Of a DNA stretch of 64,000 nt, positions 17,984 to 27,391 are shown in pieces. Where the stretch lies: assembly GCA_944387065.1 (NCBI GenBank), contig CALXDM010000001.1, positions 306,913 to 370,912 on the forward strand, read 5' to 3'. Below the pieces are notes generated by a model. That model ran no database searches and was not told the origin of the DNA. It was given only the letters and a program-made list of their open reading frames with translations. The stretch comes from an uncultured Oscillospiraceae bacterium (GTDB lineage Bacteria > Bacillota > Clostridia > Oscillospirales > Oscillospiraceae). Numbering within the stretch: the first letter of the stretch is position 1; each line of letters starts with the position of its first letter. A program made the translations under genes and the position numbers.

Positions 17984-18844
17984 TTACACCTCGAAAAAGC
18001 TCTTGATGGTCGTCAGCCGGCCATGGGCCCCCCGGCACACCGCCAAAAAGGCCCCCGCCGGGTCGTATACCCGCCAGACGCCCTCTTGTGCGAAGGAAAA
18101 GGCCCCACCGTTGCGCACCCGCCGGGCCTGGGCCGGGGTGAGGGTCAGGGCAGGCAGATGTGCAAAGCAGCTGTCCACCGGCAGCAGCCGCCCCGCCGGA
18201 TCCGGCAGGGCCAACAGCTGCTCCAGCCCCACCGCGTCGTCCAGGGTATAGCCCGCCGCCATGGTGCGCCGCAGGCTGCTCATGCAGCCCCCGCAGCCCA
18301 GCGCCGCCCCGATGTCATGGCACAGGGTGCGCACATAGGTGCCCTTGGAGCAGCGCACCCGCAGCAGGTAGTCCTCCCCGTCCCGGCCCAGCACCTCCAG
18401 GGCGTGGATGGTCACCGATCTGGGGGGGCGCTCCACCTGCCGGCCCTTCCGGGCCAGCTCATACAGTTTCTGGCCCCCCAGCTTCACCGCCGAGTACATG
18501 GGTGGAATCTGCTGGATCTCCCCCCGAAAGCGCGGCAGAACCTCCTCCAGCGCCTGGGAGGATACCTGCGCGGGCCGGGTGTCCAGCACCGTGCCGGTGA
18601 CGTCCTGGGTATCGGTCACCATCCCCAGGCGCAGCCCGGCCACATACTCCTTGTCCCCCCCGGCGGCAAACTCCACCGCCCGGGTGGCCCGGCCCACGAA
18701 CACCGGCAGCACTCCGGTGGCCATGGGATCCAGGGTGCCGGCATGTCCCACCCGCCGCTCTTGGAACAGGCCCCTCAGCTTGGCGCACACATCCATGGAG
18801 GTCCACCCCGCCGGCTTGTCGACAATGACGATCCCGCTGGCCAT
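17984..18844 (-). CDS. truB: tRNA pseudouridine(55) synthase
   Basis: TruB is 286 aa and makes pseudouridine 55 in the T-loop of tRNAs. The catalytic motif GHAGTLDPMATGVL places the nucleophile at D39. Other family blocks are QIPPMYSAVKLGGQKLYELAR and RVRCSKGTYVRTLCHDIG. ATG 18844 begins the conserved MASGIVIVDKPAGWTS; the open frame upstream is not conserved. It lies 91 bp after nrnA and 4 bp before ribF. Confidence 0.96.
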   Translation of the reverse strand: MASGIVIVDKPAGWTSMDVCAKLRGLFQERRVGHAGTLDPMATGVLPVFVGRATRAVEFAAGGDKEYVAGLRLGMVTDTQDVTGTVLDTRPAQVSSQALEEVLPRFRGEIQQIPPMYSAVKLGGQKLYELARKGRQVERPPRSVTIHALEVLGRDGEDYLLRVRCSKGTYVRTLCHDIGAALGCGGCMSSLRRTMAAGYTLDDAVGLEQLLALPDPAGRLLPVDSCFAHLPALTLTPAQARRVRNGGAFSFAQEGVWRVYDPAGAFLAVCRGAHGRLTTIKSFFEV

Positions 18845-18935
18845 GACCACCCTCCTTCCCCCATCTTTCCTTCCCGGGAAATGACGCTGGGCCCCTGCGC
18901 AGCTTCCACCCCCCCGATGTCCTCCATATCTCTTT

Positions 18936-19901
18936 TTACCCCTCACTGACCGCCTCGCTCTGGAGCTGGGCGTCAATGGCCTCCAAAATGGCCTGCTGGG
19001 CCTGTCCCACGCTGCCGTGTACCGTGCAGCCGGCGGCGGCCCGATGGCCCCCGCCCCCCAGGCGGGCACAGGTGGCGCTGGCGTCCAGCAGATCGGAGGC
19101 GGTGCGCAGTGAGATCTTACACTCCCCCGGCCGCAGCTCCCGGATGGTGACCGAGTGGCGCACCCCCTCGATCACCCCCACAAAGGCGGCAATATCCTCC
19201 GCATCCTGCTCGCCGGCCTGGGCCTGGGCCATCATCTCCAGCGAGATGGGGGCCACCGCCACCGTCCCGTCATGGTATAGCTCCAAGTGCTGGAGGATCA
19301 GCCCCTCCAAGCGCATCCGGGCCATGGTCTTGGTCCGGAAGTGCTTCTTGTTCAGCCGCCGATAGGGCGCCCCCGCCGCCATGAGGTCGGCGGCCACCCG
19401 GTGGGTGTTGGGGGAGGTGTTGGAGTAGACAAAGCAGCCGGTGTCGGTGGACACGGCCACATACAGCGGGGTGGCCACCGCCTGGCTCAGCCCACCCAGT
19501 TCCACCGCCAGCTCGTAGACCAGCTCGCCGCAGGCGGCCCGATCCGTCTCCAGCCAGCTCTCCCGGGCAAAGAAGGTGTGGGAGGGGTGATGGTCAATGG
19601 CCAGGTCGATCCGGTCCAGATAGGGCCCCGCGTTTGGCGGCAGCAGCTCCGCCGTGGCCACGTCCACACACACCACCGTGTCCGGCTGAAAGTCCGCAGG
19701 GGCGGACCGACCCTCCAGGTACTCGTGGAACAGGGGGGTGGCGTCCCGGTTTTCCAGCAGCCACGCGGTCTTGCCCATCCCCCGTAGCAGCTCCAGCAGA
19801 CCCGCGGCGCAGCCGATGGTGTCTCCGTCGGGGCGCTTGTGGGTGAGAATGAGGTAGTTGTCCCGCTCCCGCAGGAAGCGGGCAGTCTGCTGGCAGTTCA
19901 T
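18936..19901 (-). CDS. nrnA: Bifunctional oligoribonuclease / PAP phosphatase (DHH family)
   Basis: NrnA is 321 aa and degrades short oligoribonucleotides and 3'-phosphoadenosine 5'-phosphate. DHH motifs present are HKRPDGDTIG (D25, D27), VVCVDVA and AIDHHPSH. The DHHA1 substrate-binding motif is LGGGGHRAAAG near the C terminus. GAGGAGG precedes ATG 19901, only 3 bp after the rbfA stop, so the two are translationally close. This position between rbfA and truB is standard in Firmicutes. Confidence 0.95.
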   Translation of the reverse strand: MNCQQTARFLRERDNYLILTHKRPDGDTIGCAAGLLELLRGMGKTAWLLENRDATPLFHEYLEGRSAPADFQPDTVVCVDVATAELLPPNAGPYLDRIDLAIDHHPSHTFFARESWLETDRAACGELVYELAVELGGLSQAVATPLYVAVSTDTGCFVYSNTSPNTHRVAADLMAAGAPYRRLNKKHFRTKTMARMRLEGLILQHLELYHDGTVAVAPISLEMMAQAQAGEQDAEDIAAFVGVIEGVRHSVTIRELRPGECKISLRTASDLLDASATCARLGGGGHRAAAGCTVHGSVGQAQQAILEAIDAQLQSEAVSEG

Positions 19902-19904
19902 GGC

Positions 19905-20300
19905 TCACTCCTCCTCGTCTTCGTCCAGCACGATGTGGGCGTTGGCCGGGTTGGCCGGCTTGACCACCTCCGGATCCCGGAGCAGCTCCAGAATATGGGC
20001 CCCGTGGCGGATGGAGTCGTCCTCCTCAAAGCTCAGCTCTGGGGTGTAGCGCAGCTCCAGCCGCCGGCCCAGCTCCCGGCGCAGGTATCCGGCGGCGGAG
20101 CGCAGTCCCTTGACCACCTGGGCCGCGCTGGACTGATCCAGCATGGACACGCGCACCTTGGCATAGCGCAGGTCCGGGGTGGTCTCCACCCCGGTCACCG
20201 AGATCAGCCCCTGTACCCGGGGGTCCTTTACCGTGGGGATCAGGGCGGCCAGCTCCCGTTGCAGCTCCTCGTTGATGCGGCCCATTCGGTTGCTTGGCAT
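19905..20300 (-). CDS. rbfA: Ribosome-binding factor A
   Basis: RbfA is 131 aa. It binds the 30S subunit and helps mature the 5' end of 16S rRNA. The KH-like fold is recognisable from MGRINEELQRELAALIPTVKDPRV, the central DLRYAKVRVS strand and LRRELGRRLELRYTPELSF. The C-terminal tail is acidic (DEDEEE). AGGAGGAAT precedes ATG 20300. Confidence 0.96.
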   Translation of the reverse strand: MPSNRMGRINEELQRELAALIPTVKDPRVQGLISVTGVETTPDLRYAKVRVSMLDQSSAAQVVKGLRSAAGYLRRELGRRLELRYTPELSFEEDDSIRHGAHILELLRDPEVVKPANPANAHIVLDEDEEE

Positions 20301-20331
20301 GAAAGATTCCTCCTTTGGGAGTTGCTTCGTT

Positions 20332-20760
20332 TCAGTGGTTTGTTCCCTTCTCGATGGTCAGGCAGGTCTGGTACCGCTCCTCCATCTGCTCCAAGGTGTC
20401 CAGCTGCAAATCGGGCAACGCGCCGGAAAAATGGTGGGCCCGATAGGGTTCCTCCACCGTCCCTACCCAGAGGTTCCACACCTGCGCCTGCTCCCCAGGG
20501 GACAGGTTCTTGTCCAAGTAGTCCCGCAGCAGCTCGGCGTCCTGTTGTGTGGCCTGCAGGTTCAGCTCATACCGGAAGGGTTTTATGGGCAGCTCCAGAT
20601 CATCCACCGCCGCCCGGTAGTAGCCATGCGCCTGGATGGAGAAGCCGTCCTGGTCCATGGTAAAGGTACGCTGCCCGAACCGAACTGTACGGATACGTCG
20701 GGCGCCCGGGTCATACAGGGGCAGCGGGCGGTCTGCGGCCAGCAGGGTCACATGGCTCAT
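20332..20760 (-). CDS. Uncharacterised 142-aa protein inserted in the infB-rbfA operon
   Basis: I do not recognise this protein. ATG 20760 follows AAAGGAG; an earlier ATG eight codons upstream lacks an RBS. It looks soluble and mostly beta at first (TVRFGQRTFTMDQDGFSIQAHGYYRAAVDDLELPIKPFRYELN), then helical (QQDAELLRDYLDKNLSPGEQAQVW). There is no signal peptide, cysteine cluster or nucleotide-binding motif. It lies between infB (193 bp upstream) and rbfA (31 bp downstream), where most Firmicutes have nothing, so it may be a lineage-specific addition. Confidence 0.7.
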   Translation of the reverse strand: MSHVTLLAADRPLPLYDPGARRIRTVRFGQRTFTMDQDGFSIQAHGYYRAAVDDLELPIKPFRYELNLQATQQDAELLRDYLDKNLSPGEQAQVWNLWVGTVEEPYRAHHFSGALPDLQLDTLEQMEERYQTCLTIEKGTNH

Positions 20761-20953
20761 GGGGGCTCCTTTCCGCCGCAACACGGGGAACGTTTCTGGC
20801 TTCCGTCTTTGGCGGCCTGCTTGCTTGGAAGGGCCAGGTCGCTGGCCCCCGTCCTGGCAGCCTTAACCCTAAAATTCTAAAATCTTTTCTCTCTTTTAAT
20901 CCGAAAACAATGCCACCGCAGAGCGGACGAAACCGCCCGCCCTGCTGGAAAGC

Positions 20954-23305
20954 TCATACCTCAATTTGCTCCATCTGAAACGCCTCGATGACGTCCCCTT
21001 CCTTGATGTCCTGGTACTTTTCAATCGTAATGCCGCACTCGTAGCCGTGGGCCACTTCCCGAACGCTGTCCTTGAAGCGCTGCAGGGAGCTCATGACCCC
21101 CTCGTGGATCACGACGCCGTCCCGCACCAGGCGGATTTGGGCGTTGCGCACCATCTTGCCGTCGGTGACATAGCAGCCGGCCACGATGCCCACCCCGGTG
21201 ATCTTGTACACCTGGCGCACCTCGGCCTGACCCAGGGCCACCTCCCGGAACTTGGGGGAGAGCATCCCCTTCATGGCCGCCTCGATCTCGTTGATGGCGT
21301 CGTAGATCACCCGGTACATACGCATATCCACCTTGTTGCGCCCGGCCGACTCCGCCGCGTTCTTGTCCGGGCGGACGTTGAAGCCCACAATGATGGCGTT
21401 GGAGGTGGCCGCCAGCATCACGTCCGACTCGTTGATGGCCCCCACCGCGCAGTGGATCACCCGCACCCGGACCTCCTCGTTGCTCAGCTTCTCCAGGCTG
21501 GCCCGCACCGCCTCGGCAGAGCCCTGCACGTCCGCCTTGACGATCAGGCTCAGCTCCTTCATCTCGCCGGCCTGGATCTGGCTGAACAGCTCCTCCAGCG
21601 ACACCTTGGTCTTCACCGACCCGGTGGTGGCGTTCTTCACCTCTGCCTTGCGCTGCTCCACCAGCTCCCGGGCCATGCGCTCGTCGGCCACGGCGTGGAA
21701 GTCGTCCCCCGCGCCGGGCACCTCGCCCATGCCCATGATCTCCACTGGGACGGAGGGGCCCGCCTGGGTGACCTTGCGCCCGTTGTAGTCGGTCATGGCC
21801 CGCACCCGGCCCACGGCGGTGCCCGCGATCAGGATATCCCCCTGGCGCAGGGTACCGTTTTGCACCAGCAGGGTGGCCACCGGCCCCCGGCTCTTGTCCA
21901 GCTTGGCCTCGATGACCGTTCCCCGGGCGGCCCGGTTGGGGTTGGCTTTCAGCTCCTGCACCTCGGCGGTGAGGGTGACCATCTCCAGCAGGTGCTCCAC
22001 CCCCATGCCCGTCTTGGCCGAGATGGGGCACAGGATGGTTTCTCCGCCCCACTCCTCGGCCACCAGCCCGTATTCGGTCAGCTGCTGCTTGATCCGCTCG
22101 GGGTTGGCCTCGGGCTTATCCATCTTATTGATGGCCACGATGATGGGGATCTCAGCTGCTTTGGCATGGTTGATGGACTCCACCGTCTGGGGCATGATGC
22201 CGTCGTCGGCGGCCACCACCAGGATGGCGATGTCGGTGACCATGGCCCCCCGGGCCCGCATGGCGGTGAAGGCCTCGTGCCCCGGGGTGTCCAGGAAGGT
22301 GATGGGCTTGCCCCCCACCTCCACCTGATAGGCCCCGATGTGCTGAGTGATGCCCCCGGCCTCTCCCGAGACCACGTTGGCGTGGCGAATATAGTCCAGC
22401 AGGGAGGTCTTGCCGTGGTCCACATGGCCCATGACCACCACCACCGGAGCCCGGGGCTCCAAGTCCTCGGGCTTATCCTCAGCGGTGTCGATCAGCCGCT
22501 GCTCGATGGTGACGATGACCTCCTTCTCCACCTTACAGCCCATCTCCATGGCGATCAGGGCGGCGGTGTCGTAGTCGATCAGATCGCCCAGGGAGGCCAT
22601 CACCCCGTTCTTCATCAGGCACTTGACCACCTCGGCCCCCGTCTTCTTCATCCGGCTGGCCAGCTCACCCACCCCAATCTCGTCCGGGATCTTGACGGTG
22701 AGAGGGGTCTTTTTGGCGATCTCCAGCTGGAGCCGGCGCATCTTCTCCGCCTCTTCCTGCCGGCGCTTGTTGCCAAAGCCCTGTCCCCGGCCCCGGCCGC
22801 CCCGGCTCTGGAACTTCTGCTTGCCGGTCTGCATCCGGTTTGCCTTGTCCGGGGCCAGGTCTTCCAGGCGCTGGTCATACTTCTCCAGGTTCACCTGCCC
22901 GCCCTTGCGGGTGTCCACCACCTTCTTGGCCGGGGCGCGGCCCACGCCGCCCTCCTGTCCGCCGGCCCGGGGCTGCTGGCCCTGGGCTGGCTGCGGCTTG
23001 GGCGGAACCTGGCCCTGGGCCGCCGCCTGGCTGTCCTGGGCTGGCTGCCGCTCCTCCGCCTTGGGGGCCGGGGCCGGCTCAGGCTTTTTGGGTTCGTGAT
23101 ACACGTCTGCATAGATGGACTCGATGGACTCCACCTGGTTGCGTTGGGTCAGATGCTCAAAGATGATGCTCAGCTCCCGGTCGGTGAGCGCCTTGGTGGG
23201 CGACACCGTCTGCTTGGTGTGCTCGGCCAGGATACCAGTGATGGCTTTGGTCTGCATCCCAAAGTCCTTTGCCACATCCCGGGCGTTGTATTTCGCAAGG
23301 CTCAA
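20954..23305 (-). CDS. infB: Translation initiation factor IF-2
   Basis: IF-2 is 783 aa and brings initiator tRNA to the 30S subunit in a GTP-dependent way. TTG 23305 is chosen as start because AGGAGG lies 8 nt upstream and the product then begins [16 protein letters not shown]; the GTG three codons earlier overlaps the Shine-Dalgarno sequence. Residues 1-70 are the IF2-N domain. A proline/glutamine-rich linker follows (75-200). The G domain has GHVDHGKT (293-300), DTPGHEAF and [10 protein letters not shown]. Two beta-barrel domains end with [23 protein letters not shown]. Confidence 0.97.
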   Translation of the reverse strand: MSLAKYNARDVAKDFGMQTKAITGILAEHTKQTVSPTKALTDRELSIIFEHLTQRNQVESIESIYADVYHEPKKPEPAPAPKAEERQPAQDSQAAAQGQVPPKPQPAQGQQPRAGGQEGGVGRAPAKKVVDTRKGGQVNLEKYDQRLEDLAPDKANRMQTGKQKFQSRGGRGRGQGFGNKRRQEEAEKMRRLQLEIAKKTPLTVKIPDEIGVGELASRMKKTGAEVVKCLMKNGVMASLGDLIDYDTAALIAMEMGCKVEKEVIVTIEQRLIDTAEDKPEDLEPRAPVVVVMGHVDHGKTSLLDYIRHANVVSGEAGGITQHIGAYQVEVGGKPITFLDTPGHEAFTAMRARGAMVTDIAILVVAADDGIMPQTVESINHAKAAEIPIIVAINKMDKPEANPERIKQQLTEYGLVAEEWGGETILCPISAKTGMGVEHLLEMVTLTAEVQELKANPNRAARGTVIEAKLDKSRGPVATLLVQNGTLRQGDILIAGTAVGRVRAMTDYNGRKVTQAGPSVPVEIMGMGEVPGAGDDFHAVADERMARELVEQRKAEVKNATTGSVKTKVSLEELFSQIQAGEMKELSLIVKADVQGSAEAVRASLEKLSNEEVRVRVIHCAVGAINESDVMLAATSNAIIVGFNVRPDKNAAESAGRNKVDMRMYRVIYDAINEIEAAMKGMLSPKFREVALGQAEVRQVYKITGVGIVAGCYVTDGKMVRNAQIRLVRDGVVIHEGVMSSLQRFKDSVREVAHGYECGITIEKYQDIKEGDVIEAFQMEQIEV

Positions 23306-23317
23306 ACAGGCCACCTC

Positions 23318-23752
23318 CTATGGTTGCACGTCCGGCTGCGCAGGCGGCTTTTCCGCCCCCGCGCGCCTGCTCCGGGCCGGCCCGCGCCGCCCGGCCTTTT
23401 CCTCCAGCTGCTGGGCCAGCGCCAGCAGGCCCTCGTCCCGCTGGGCCAGCCCCTTCACCACCGCCGCGGCCAGCCCCAGATCGGTGGGGGCCAGCAGCGC
23501 GCAGCTGCTGCGCCCCACGCTGCGCCCCACCTCTTGCTTGGGATAGGGCAGCTCCACCAGGGGCGCCCGACCCATCCGGGCCAGCTTCTCCCCCCGCCGG
23601 GCGGTGGCCCCGCCGGCGTCTGCCGCCAACAGCACCAGCTTGGCCCGGCCCGCCTGGCAGGCCGCCGCCACCGGCTGCTCGCCCAGGGCCAGCTTGCCCC
23701 CCCGCCGGGCCAGGCCCAGCAGGCCCAACACTCTATCCGTCACCCGGCTCAC
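23318..23752 (-). CDS. ylxQ: YlxQ-like L7Ae-family ribosomal protein
   Basis: This is a 144-aa protein of the L7Ae/L30e/S12e RNA-binding fold. The N terminus VLGLLGLARRGGKLALGEQPVAAACQAGRAKLVLLAADAG is the conserved core that recognises kink-turn RNA. The C-terminal 25 residues are a basic tail rich in R, K, A and P. The GTG start overlaps the ylxR stop by 20 bp. Order nusA-ylxR-ylxQ-infB is the standard Firmicutes arrangement. In B. subtilis the product is a non-essential k-turn binding protein; its role is not well defined. Confidence 0.9.
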   Translation of the reverse strand: MSRVTDRVLGLLGLARRGGKLALGEQPVAAACQAGRAKLVLLAADAGGATARRGEKLARMGRAPLVELPYPKQEVGRSVGRSSCALLAPTDLGLAAAVVKGLAQRDEGLLALAQQLEEKAGRRGPARSRRAGAEKPPAQPDVQP

Positions 23753-24017
23753 CCGCTCTCATCTGCTCGTCCAGGGCGGCATACACCTCTGGAGACACCG
23801 GGGTGGACAGCGCCCGTTCGATGGCCCGGCTCTTCCGGGCCCGGGCCAGGCAGTCGGCGCTGGGGCACAGGTAGGCCCCCCGGCCCGGCTTCTTACCCCG
23901 GAAATCCAGGGACAGCTCCCCCTCTGGGGCGCGCACCACCCGGATCAGCTGGTTTTTGGGCTTGTGCTCCCGGCAGCCCAGACACTGCCGGATGGGTATC
24001 TTCTTCGGCATACGCAT
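23733..24017 (-). CDS. ylxR: YlxR / DUF448 RNA-binding protein
   Basis: The protein is 94 aa. The family motif is PIRQCLGCREHKPKNQLIRVVR, followed by GRGAYLCPSADCLARARKSRAIERAL. Four cysteines (two in CLGC, two in CPSADC) could bind zinc in this version. Members bind RNA or act as nucleoid-associated regulators. The start is either ATG 24017 or the ATG two codons later; both lie behind a G-rich RBS. It overlaps ylxQ by 20 bp. Confidence 0.93.
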   Translation of the reverse strand: MRMPKKIPIRQCLGCREHKPKNQLIRVVRAPEGELSLDFRGKKPGRGAYLCPSADCLARARKSRAIERALSTPVSPEVYAALDEQMRAGEPGDG

Positions 24018-24040
24018 CTCCCCCCCAAACCGTCCGGAGC

Positions 24041-25249
24041 CTATTCCTCCAACCCCTGTCCGTCCTCTGCCGCAGTCCCGCCGGGCAGCCTCTGCTCCAT
24101 CTCGGGCGCCTGCTCCTCATCAGCCAGCAGCTCGGGCTCCTCCGCGTCGGGGGGAGGCTCGGGGGCGCTGGCCGGGCGGATGTCGATCTTGAATCCGGTC
24201 AGCCGGGCGGCCAGCCGGGCGTTCTGCCCCTCCTTGCCAATGGCCAGGGACAGCTGGTCGTCGGGTACCACCGCCCGGCAGCTCTTGCCCGGCTCCAGCT
24301 CGATGACGCTGAGCACCTCGGCGGGGGCCAGGGCGGCGGCCACATACTGCTCTGGGTCGTCCGACCACTTGATGATGTCCACCTTCTCCCCCCGCAGTTC
24401 CTCCACCACCGCGTTCACCCGCTGGCCCCGGGGGCCCACACAGGCGCCGATGGGATCCACGTTGGGATCCTGGGCCCACACGGCCAGCTTGGTGCGGCTG
24501 CCCGCCTCCCGGGCGATGGACATGACCTCCACCGTGCCGTCGTAGATCTCGGGCACCTCCAGCTCGAACAGCCGACGCACCAGCCCCGGGTGGGTGCGGG
24601 AGATGACCACCTGGGGGCCCCGGGTGGTGCGGCGCACCTCCACCACGTAGACCCGGACCCGGTCCCCCTCCCGGATGTCCTCCCCCCGGACCTGCTCGTT
24701 GAGGGAGAGGAAGGCGTCGGTGTACTCCCCGCCGGAGTTGAGCCGTACCACCACCGAGCCGGTGCGCGCGTCCACCCGGGTGGCCACGCCGGTGAGCAGC
24801 TCGTGCTGCTTGGTGGAAAACTCGTCAAAGACCATGTTCCGCTCGGCCTCCCGCATCCCCTGGATGATGACCTGGCGGGCAGTCTGGGCGGCGATGCGCC
24901 CGAAGTTCTTGGGCTTGATCTCCATGCGCAGCACGTCTCCCAGCTGGGCCCGGGGCAGGGCCTTCTGCGCGTCCTCCAGACTGATCTCGGTGTGGGGATT
25001 GTCCACCTCCTCCACCACGTCCTTCTTGACGTACATGCGCACTTCGCCCTTCTCCTCATCGGCGTCCACCACCACGTTGTCGGTGATGCCCTCATGGTCC
25101 CGCTTATAGGCGGCCACCAGCGCCTGGGTGATCTTCTCGATCATATACGACTTGGGAATGCCCTTTTCCCGCTCGATGTCCGAGACGGCCGCGAAAAACT
25201 CCTTTGCGTCCAGCTCAGTGCTCTTGGGGGCGACTTTCTTCTTAGCCAT
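24041..25249 (-). CDS. nusA: Transcription termination/antitermination factor NusA
   Basis: NusA is 402 aa. It binds RNA polymerase and nascent RNA and modulates pausing and intrinsic termination. Domains in order: N-terminal RNAP-binding domain (about 10-125), S1 domain (about 135-200), then two KH domains containing DPIGACVGPRGQRVNAV and LAIGKEGQNARLAARLTGFKIDI. A 50-residue acidic, proline-rich tail follows. ATG 25249 is preferred over the ATG two codons upstream, which overlaps the AAGGAG RBS. It lies 12 bp after rimP. A terminator hairpin in the operon leader could be its own regulatory target. Confidence 0.97.
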   Translation of the reverse strand: MAKKKVAPKSTELDAKEFFAAVSDIEREKGIPKSYMIEKITQALVAAYKRDHEGITDNVVVDADEEKGEVRMYVKKDVVEEVDNPHTEISLEDAQKALPRAQLGDVLRMEIKPKNFGRIAAQTARQVIIQGMREAERNMVFDEFSTKQHELLTGVATRVDARTGSVVVRLNSGGEYTDAFLSLNEQVRGEDIREGDRVRVYVVEVRRTTRGPQVVISRTHPGLVRRLFELEVPEIYDGTVEVMSIAREAGSRTKLAVWAQDPNVDPIGACVGPRGQRVNAVVEELRGEKVDIIKWSDDPEQYVAAALAPAEVLSVIELEPGKSCRAVVPDDQLSLAIGKEGQNARLAARLTGFKIDIRPASAPEPPPDAEEPELLADEEQAPEMEQRLPGGTAAEDGQGLEE

Positions 25250-25261
25250 GACCATTCTCCT

Positions 25262-25705
25262 TCAAAATGAAACGTGCAGGCGCACCTGCGCCACATCCTG
25301 CTTCTCAAAGCGCCGCTCGTCCACCAGCACGGTCCCGTCCTGGTAGCCCCGCAACACGCCGGTGTACACCTTCTCCCCTTCCACCGGGCGGTACAAACGC
25401 ACGTCCACCTGCTGGCCCACGCACTGCGCAAAGTGCTCCGGCTTCTTCAGCGCCCGATCCAGCCCCGCCGAGGACACCTCAAACAGGTAGCTGGTGGGGA
25501 TGGGGTCGGTCTGGTCCAGCAGGTCGGACACCGGGCGGGATACCGCCTCACAATCCTGGATGGACACCCCGCCGGCCTTGTCGATATACAGCCGCAGATA
25601 CCACTCCCCCGCTTCCTTCACATACTCCACATCCCACAGGGTGCACCCGCACCCCTCCACCACCGGCGCGGCCAGAGCGGCCACCACATCGGTCACCTTT
25701 GCCAT
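25262..25705 (-). CDS. rimP: Ribosome maturation factor RimP
   Basis: RimP is 147 aa and assists 30S subunit assembly. The family pattern is present: a first domain with LWDVEYVKEAGEWYLRLYIDKAGGVSIQDCEAVSR, and a second SH3-like domain with YLFEVSSAGLDRALKKPEHFAQCVGQQVDVRL. GGAGGG precedes ATG 25705; the frame upstream carries a glycine-rich stretch with no conservation. It is the first gene of the nusA-infB operon. Confidence 0.95.
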   Translation of the reverse strand: MAKVTDVVAALAAPVVEGCGCTLWDVEYVKEAGEWYLRLYIDKAGGVSIQDCEAVSRPVSDLLDQTDPIPTSYLFEVSSAGLDRALKKPEHFAQCVGQQVDVRLYRPVEGEKVYTGVLRGYQDGTVLVDERRFEKQDVAQVRLHVSF

Positions 25706-25785
25706 CAAGCACTTCCCTCCTGTCCCCTTGGAGCCCGCGTCCTCTGGGTCCCATCCTTCCCGGCGGCCCTCCATCCTCGAAAAGA

Positions 25786-25811
25786 AAGAGTGAGGCGGGA
25801 GCCTCACTCTT
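25786..25811 (-). terminator. Intrinsic terminator / possible attenuator in the rimP leader
   Basis: The stem AAGAGTGAGGC/GCCTCACTCTT with a GGGA-type loop is followed on the minus strand by CTTTCTTTTC. It lies after the glycosyltransferase gene, but also roughly 20-45 nt downstream of the start expected from the promoter at 25838-25866, so it can act both as end-of-gene terminator and as leader attenuator. Confidence 0.8.
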
Positions 25812-25837
25812 CCATCGTAACCATACTAACAAATGGG

Positions 25838-25866
25838 ATTATAGCACAATGCAACGGGCAATGCAA
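25838..25866 (-). promoter_or_regulatory. Promoter of rimP-nusA-infB operon
   Basis: TTGCAT (25861-25866) and TATAAT (25838-25843) are spaced by 17 bp on the minus strand, between the glycosyltransferase stop and rimP. Confidence 0.8.
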
Positions 25867-25875
25867 GCCTCTTTT

Positions 25876-27228
25876 TCAGCCCTTTCCCTGCCCCTCCCCC
25901 AACAGGGAGCCCTCCGCCCGTTCGGCCACGGGCTGGGGACTGGGATAAGCCGTCCCACGGCTCCGGAAAGCGGCGGCGGAATGGTGGCGGATGGGTTTCC
26001 ACTCCACCCGGCAGAACAGGGCGACCAGGGAGATGGGGATGTAGGTGAACATGAACAGGGGGAAGAGAAAGAGCAGGGTAAGCTTGTGGGCAGCCGGGGC
26101 GGCGATCTGCCGCCACTCGGACACCAGGGTCAACCCCCCATAGAGCATCAGCCCGATGTAAAAACCCAGCCCGCTCTGGAGCAGGAACTGTACGCTCTTG
26201 ACAAGCACCTTGGCCGACACCGCCAACGGCTGGGTCAGCCCTGAGAGGATCAGCAGAATCTGGAAGCCGAAGATGGCCAGGCTGAGCAGCATCCCGGGGG
26301 CCACCGTCATGAGCATATCAAAGCAGGCAAACCGCCCGCCCTTGCGCGTCACGCATCCCTTGAGCAGCGCCCACCAGTAGCGTGCCCCCACCTGGTAGAA
26401 CCCCTTGGACCAGCGCAGGCGCTGCCGCCAGGACTGGCCGAAGCGGGTGGGCTGCTCGTCATAGACCACCGCCTTGTCGCAGTAGCCGATCTTGCGCCCC
26501 TTCACCGCGCAGTCCACCGAGAACTCGATGTCCTCGGTGAGCAAGTGGAAGGGCCAGCCCCCTTCCTCCCGGATCACCCGGGAGGAGATCAGGTATCCGG
26601 TACCGGATACCGCGCAGCCGGTGCCCAGCAGCATCCGGGGGAAGTTGAGAAAACGCGCCTCCCGGAGAAACCACAGCGAGTAGCCCGCCGAGATCCAGTT
26701 GGAGTCGTAGTTCTTGGTGTTGCGGTAGCAGGTGATGGCGTCGTACTTCCCGGTATCGAACACCGCGTTCATCTCCCGGACAAACCCCGGGTCCACCAGG
26801 TTATCCGCATCGAAGATGAGGTAGCCCTCATACTGCTGGGCCAGTCCCTCCGCCTTCAGCCGGCCAAACAGCCAGTCCATGGCATATCCCTTGCCCACCT
26901 TCTCCGTGTCAAACCGCTCGTACACCAGGGCCCCGTGGCGCCGGGCCACGGCGGCGGTCTCGTCGGTGCAGTTGTCGGCCACCACATAGACGTCCAGTAG
27001 ATGGGCCGGGTAATCCTGCCTCTTCAGGCAGTCGATCACCTCGGCAATGACCGCCTGTTCGTTGCGGGCGCACACCACCGCGGCAAACCGGTGCTGCCGC
27101 TTGGCCGGGCCATAGGCCCGCCGGCGGCGCAGGACCAGGCTGGCTGCCACGTAGAACACCTGGTACAGGTACAGCACCGTCAGCAGCAGCGTCAACAGGC
27201 CGCAGAACTTTTGAAGGGTCAACAACAT
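25876..27228 (-). CDS. Membrane glycosyltransferase family 2 (processive type)
   Basis: The protein is 450 aa from ATG 27228, which follows AGGGGTG. There is one N-terminal membrane segment (about 5-30), a cytoplasmic GT-A domain with VVCARNEQAVI, the DADN metal-binding motif, a TED motif and the QRLRW acceptor motif, then three or four C-terminal membrane segments and a polar tail. This is the layout of polysaccharide synthases of the cellulose/hyaluronan synthase type. The product (an exopolysaccharide or cell-wall glycan) cannot be deduced. It is alone between its own promoter and terminator. Confidence 0.88.
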   Translation of the reverse strand: MLLTLQKFCGLLTLLLTVLYLYQVFYVAASLVLRRRRAYGPAKRQHRFAAVVCARNEQAVIAEVIDCLKRQDYPAHLLDVYVVADNCTDETAAVARRHGALVYERFDTEKVGKGYAMDWLFGRLKAEGLAQQYEGYLIFDADNLVDPGFVREMNAVFDTGKYDAITCYRNTKNYDSNWISAGYSLWFLREARFLNFPRMLLGTGCAVSGTGYLISSRVIREEGGWPFHLLTEDIEFSVDCAVKGRKIGYCDKAVVYDEQPTRFGQSWRQRLRWSKGFYQVGARYWWALLKGCVTRKGGRFACFDMLMTVAPGMLLSLAIFGFQILLILSGLTQPLAVSAKVLVKSVQFLLQSGLGFYIGLMLYGGLTLVSEWRQIAAPAAHKLTLLFLFPLFMFTYIPISLVALFCRVEWKPIRHHSAAAFRSRGTAYPSPQPVAERAEGSLLGEGQGKG

Positions 27229-27303
27229 GGCAAACGCACCCCTATGCACGTTTTTATGGCTCCCGCCCCGGGCGGGCCCGCTGGCGTTATGGCAACCTGT
27301 CTG

Positions 27304-27332
27304 ATTCTATCGGAAATGGGCGTGGGGCGCAA
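27304..27332 (-). promoter_or_regulatory. Promoter of the glycosyltransferase gene
   Basis: TTGCGC (27327-27332) and TAGAAT (27304-27309) are spaced by 17 bp on the minus strand, about 76 bp before the start codon. Confidence 0.68.
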
Positions 27333-27391
27333 CCGTTTTCCGCAAAGTTTCAGAAATTCTTAATATCTTCCCTAAAATCTCCCGCCAGCCC

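Noticed and set aside
20966..25270. A 1434-codon plus-strand open frame antisense to infB, ylxQ, ylxR and nusA
   Set aside because: It is the mirror frame of GC-rich coding DNA: composition is His/Gly/Leu-rich, there is no domain, and it crosses several real genes with family motifs on the other strand.
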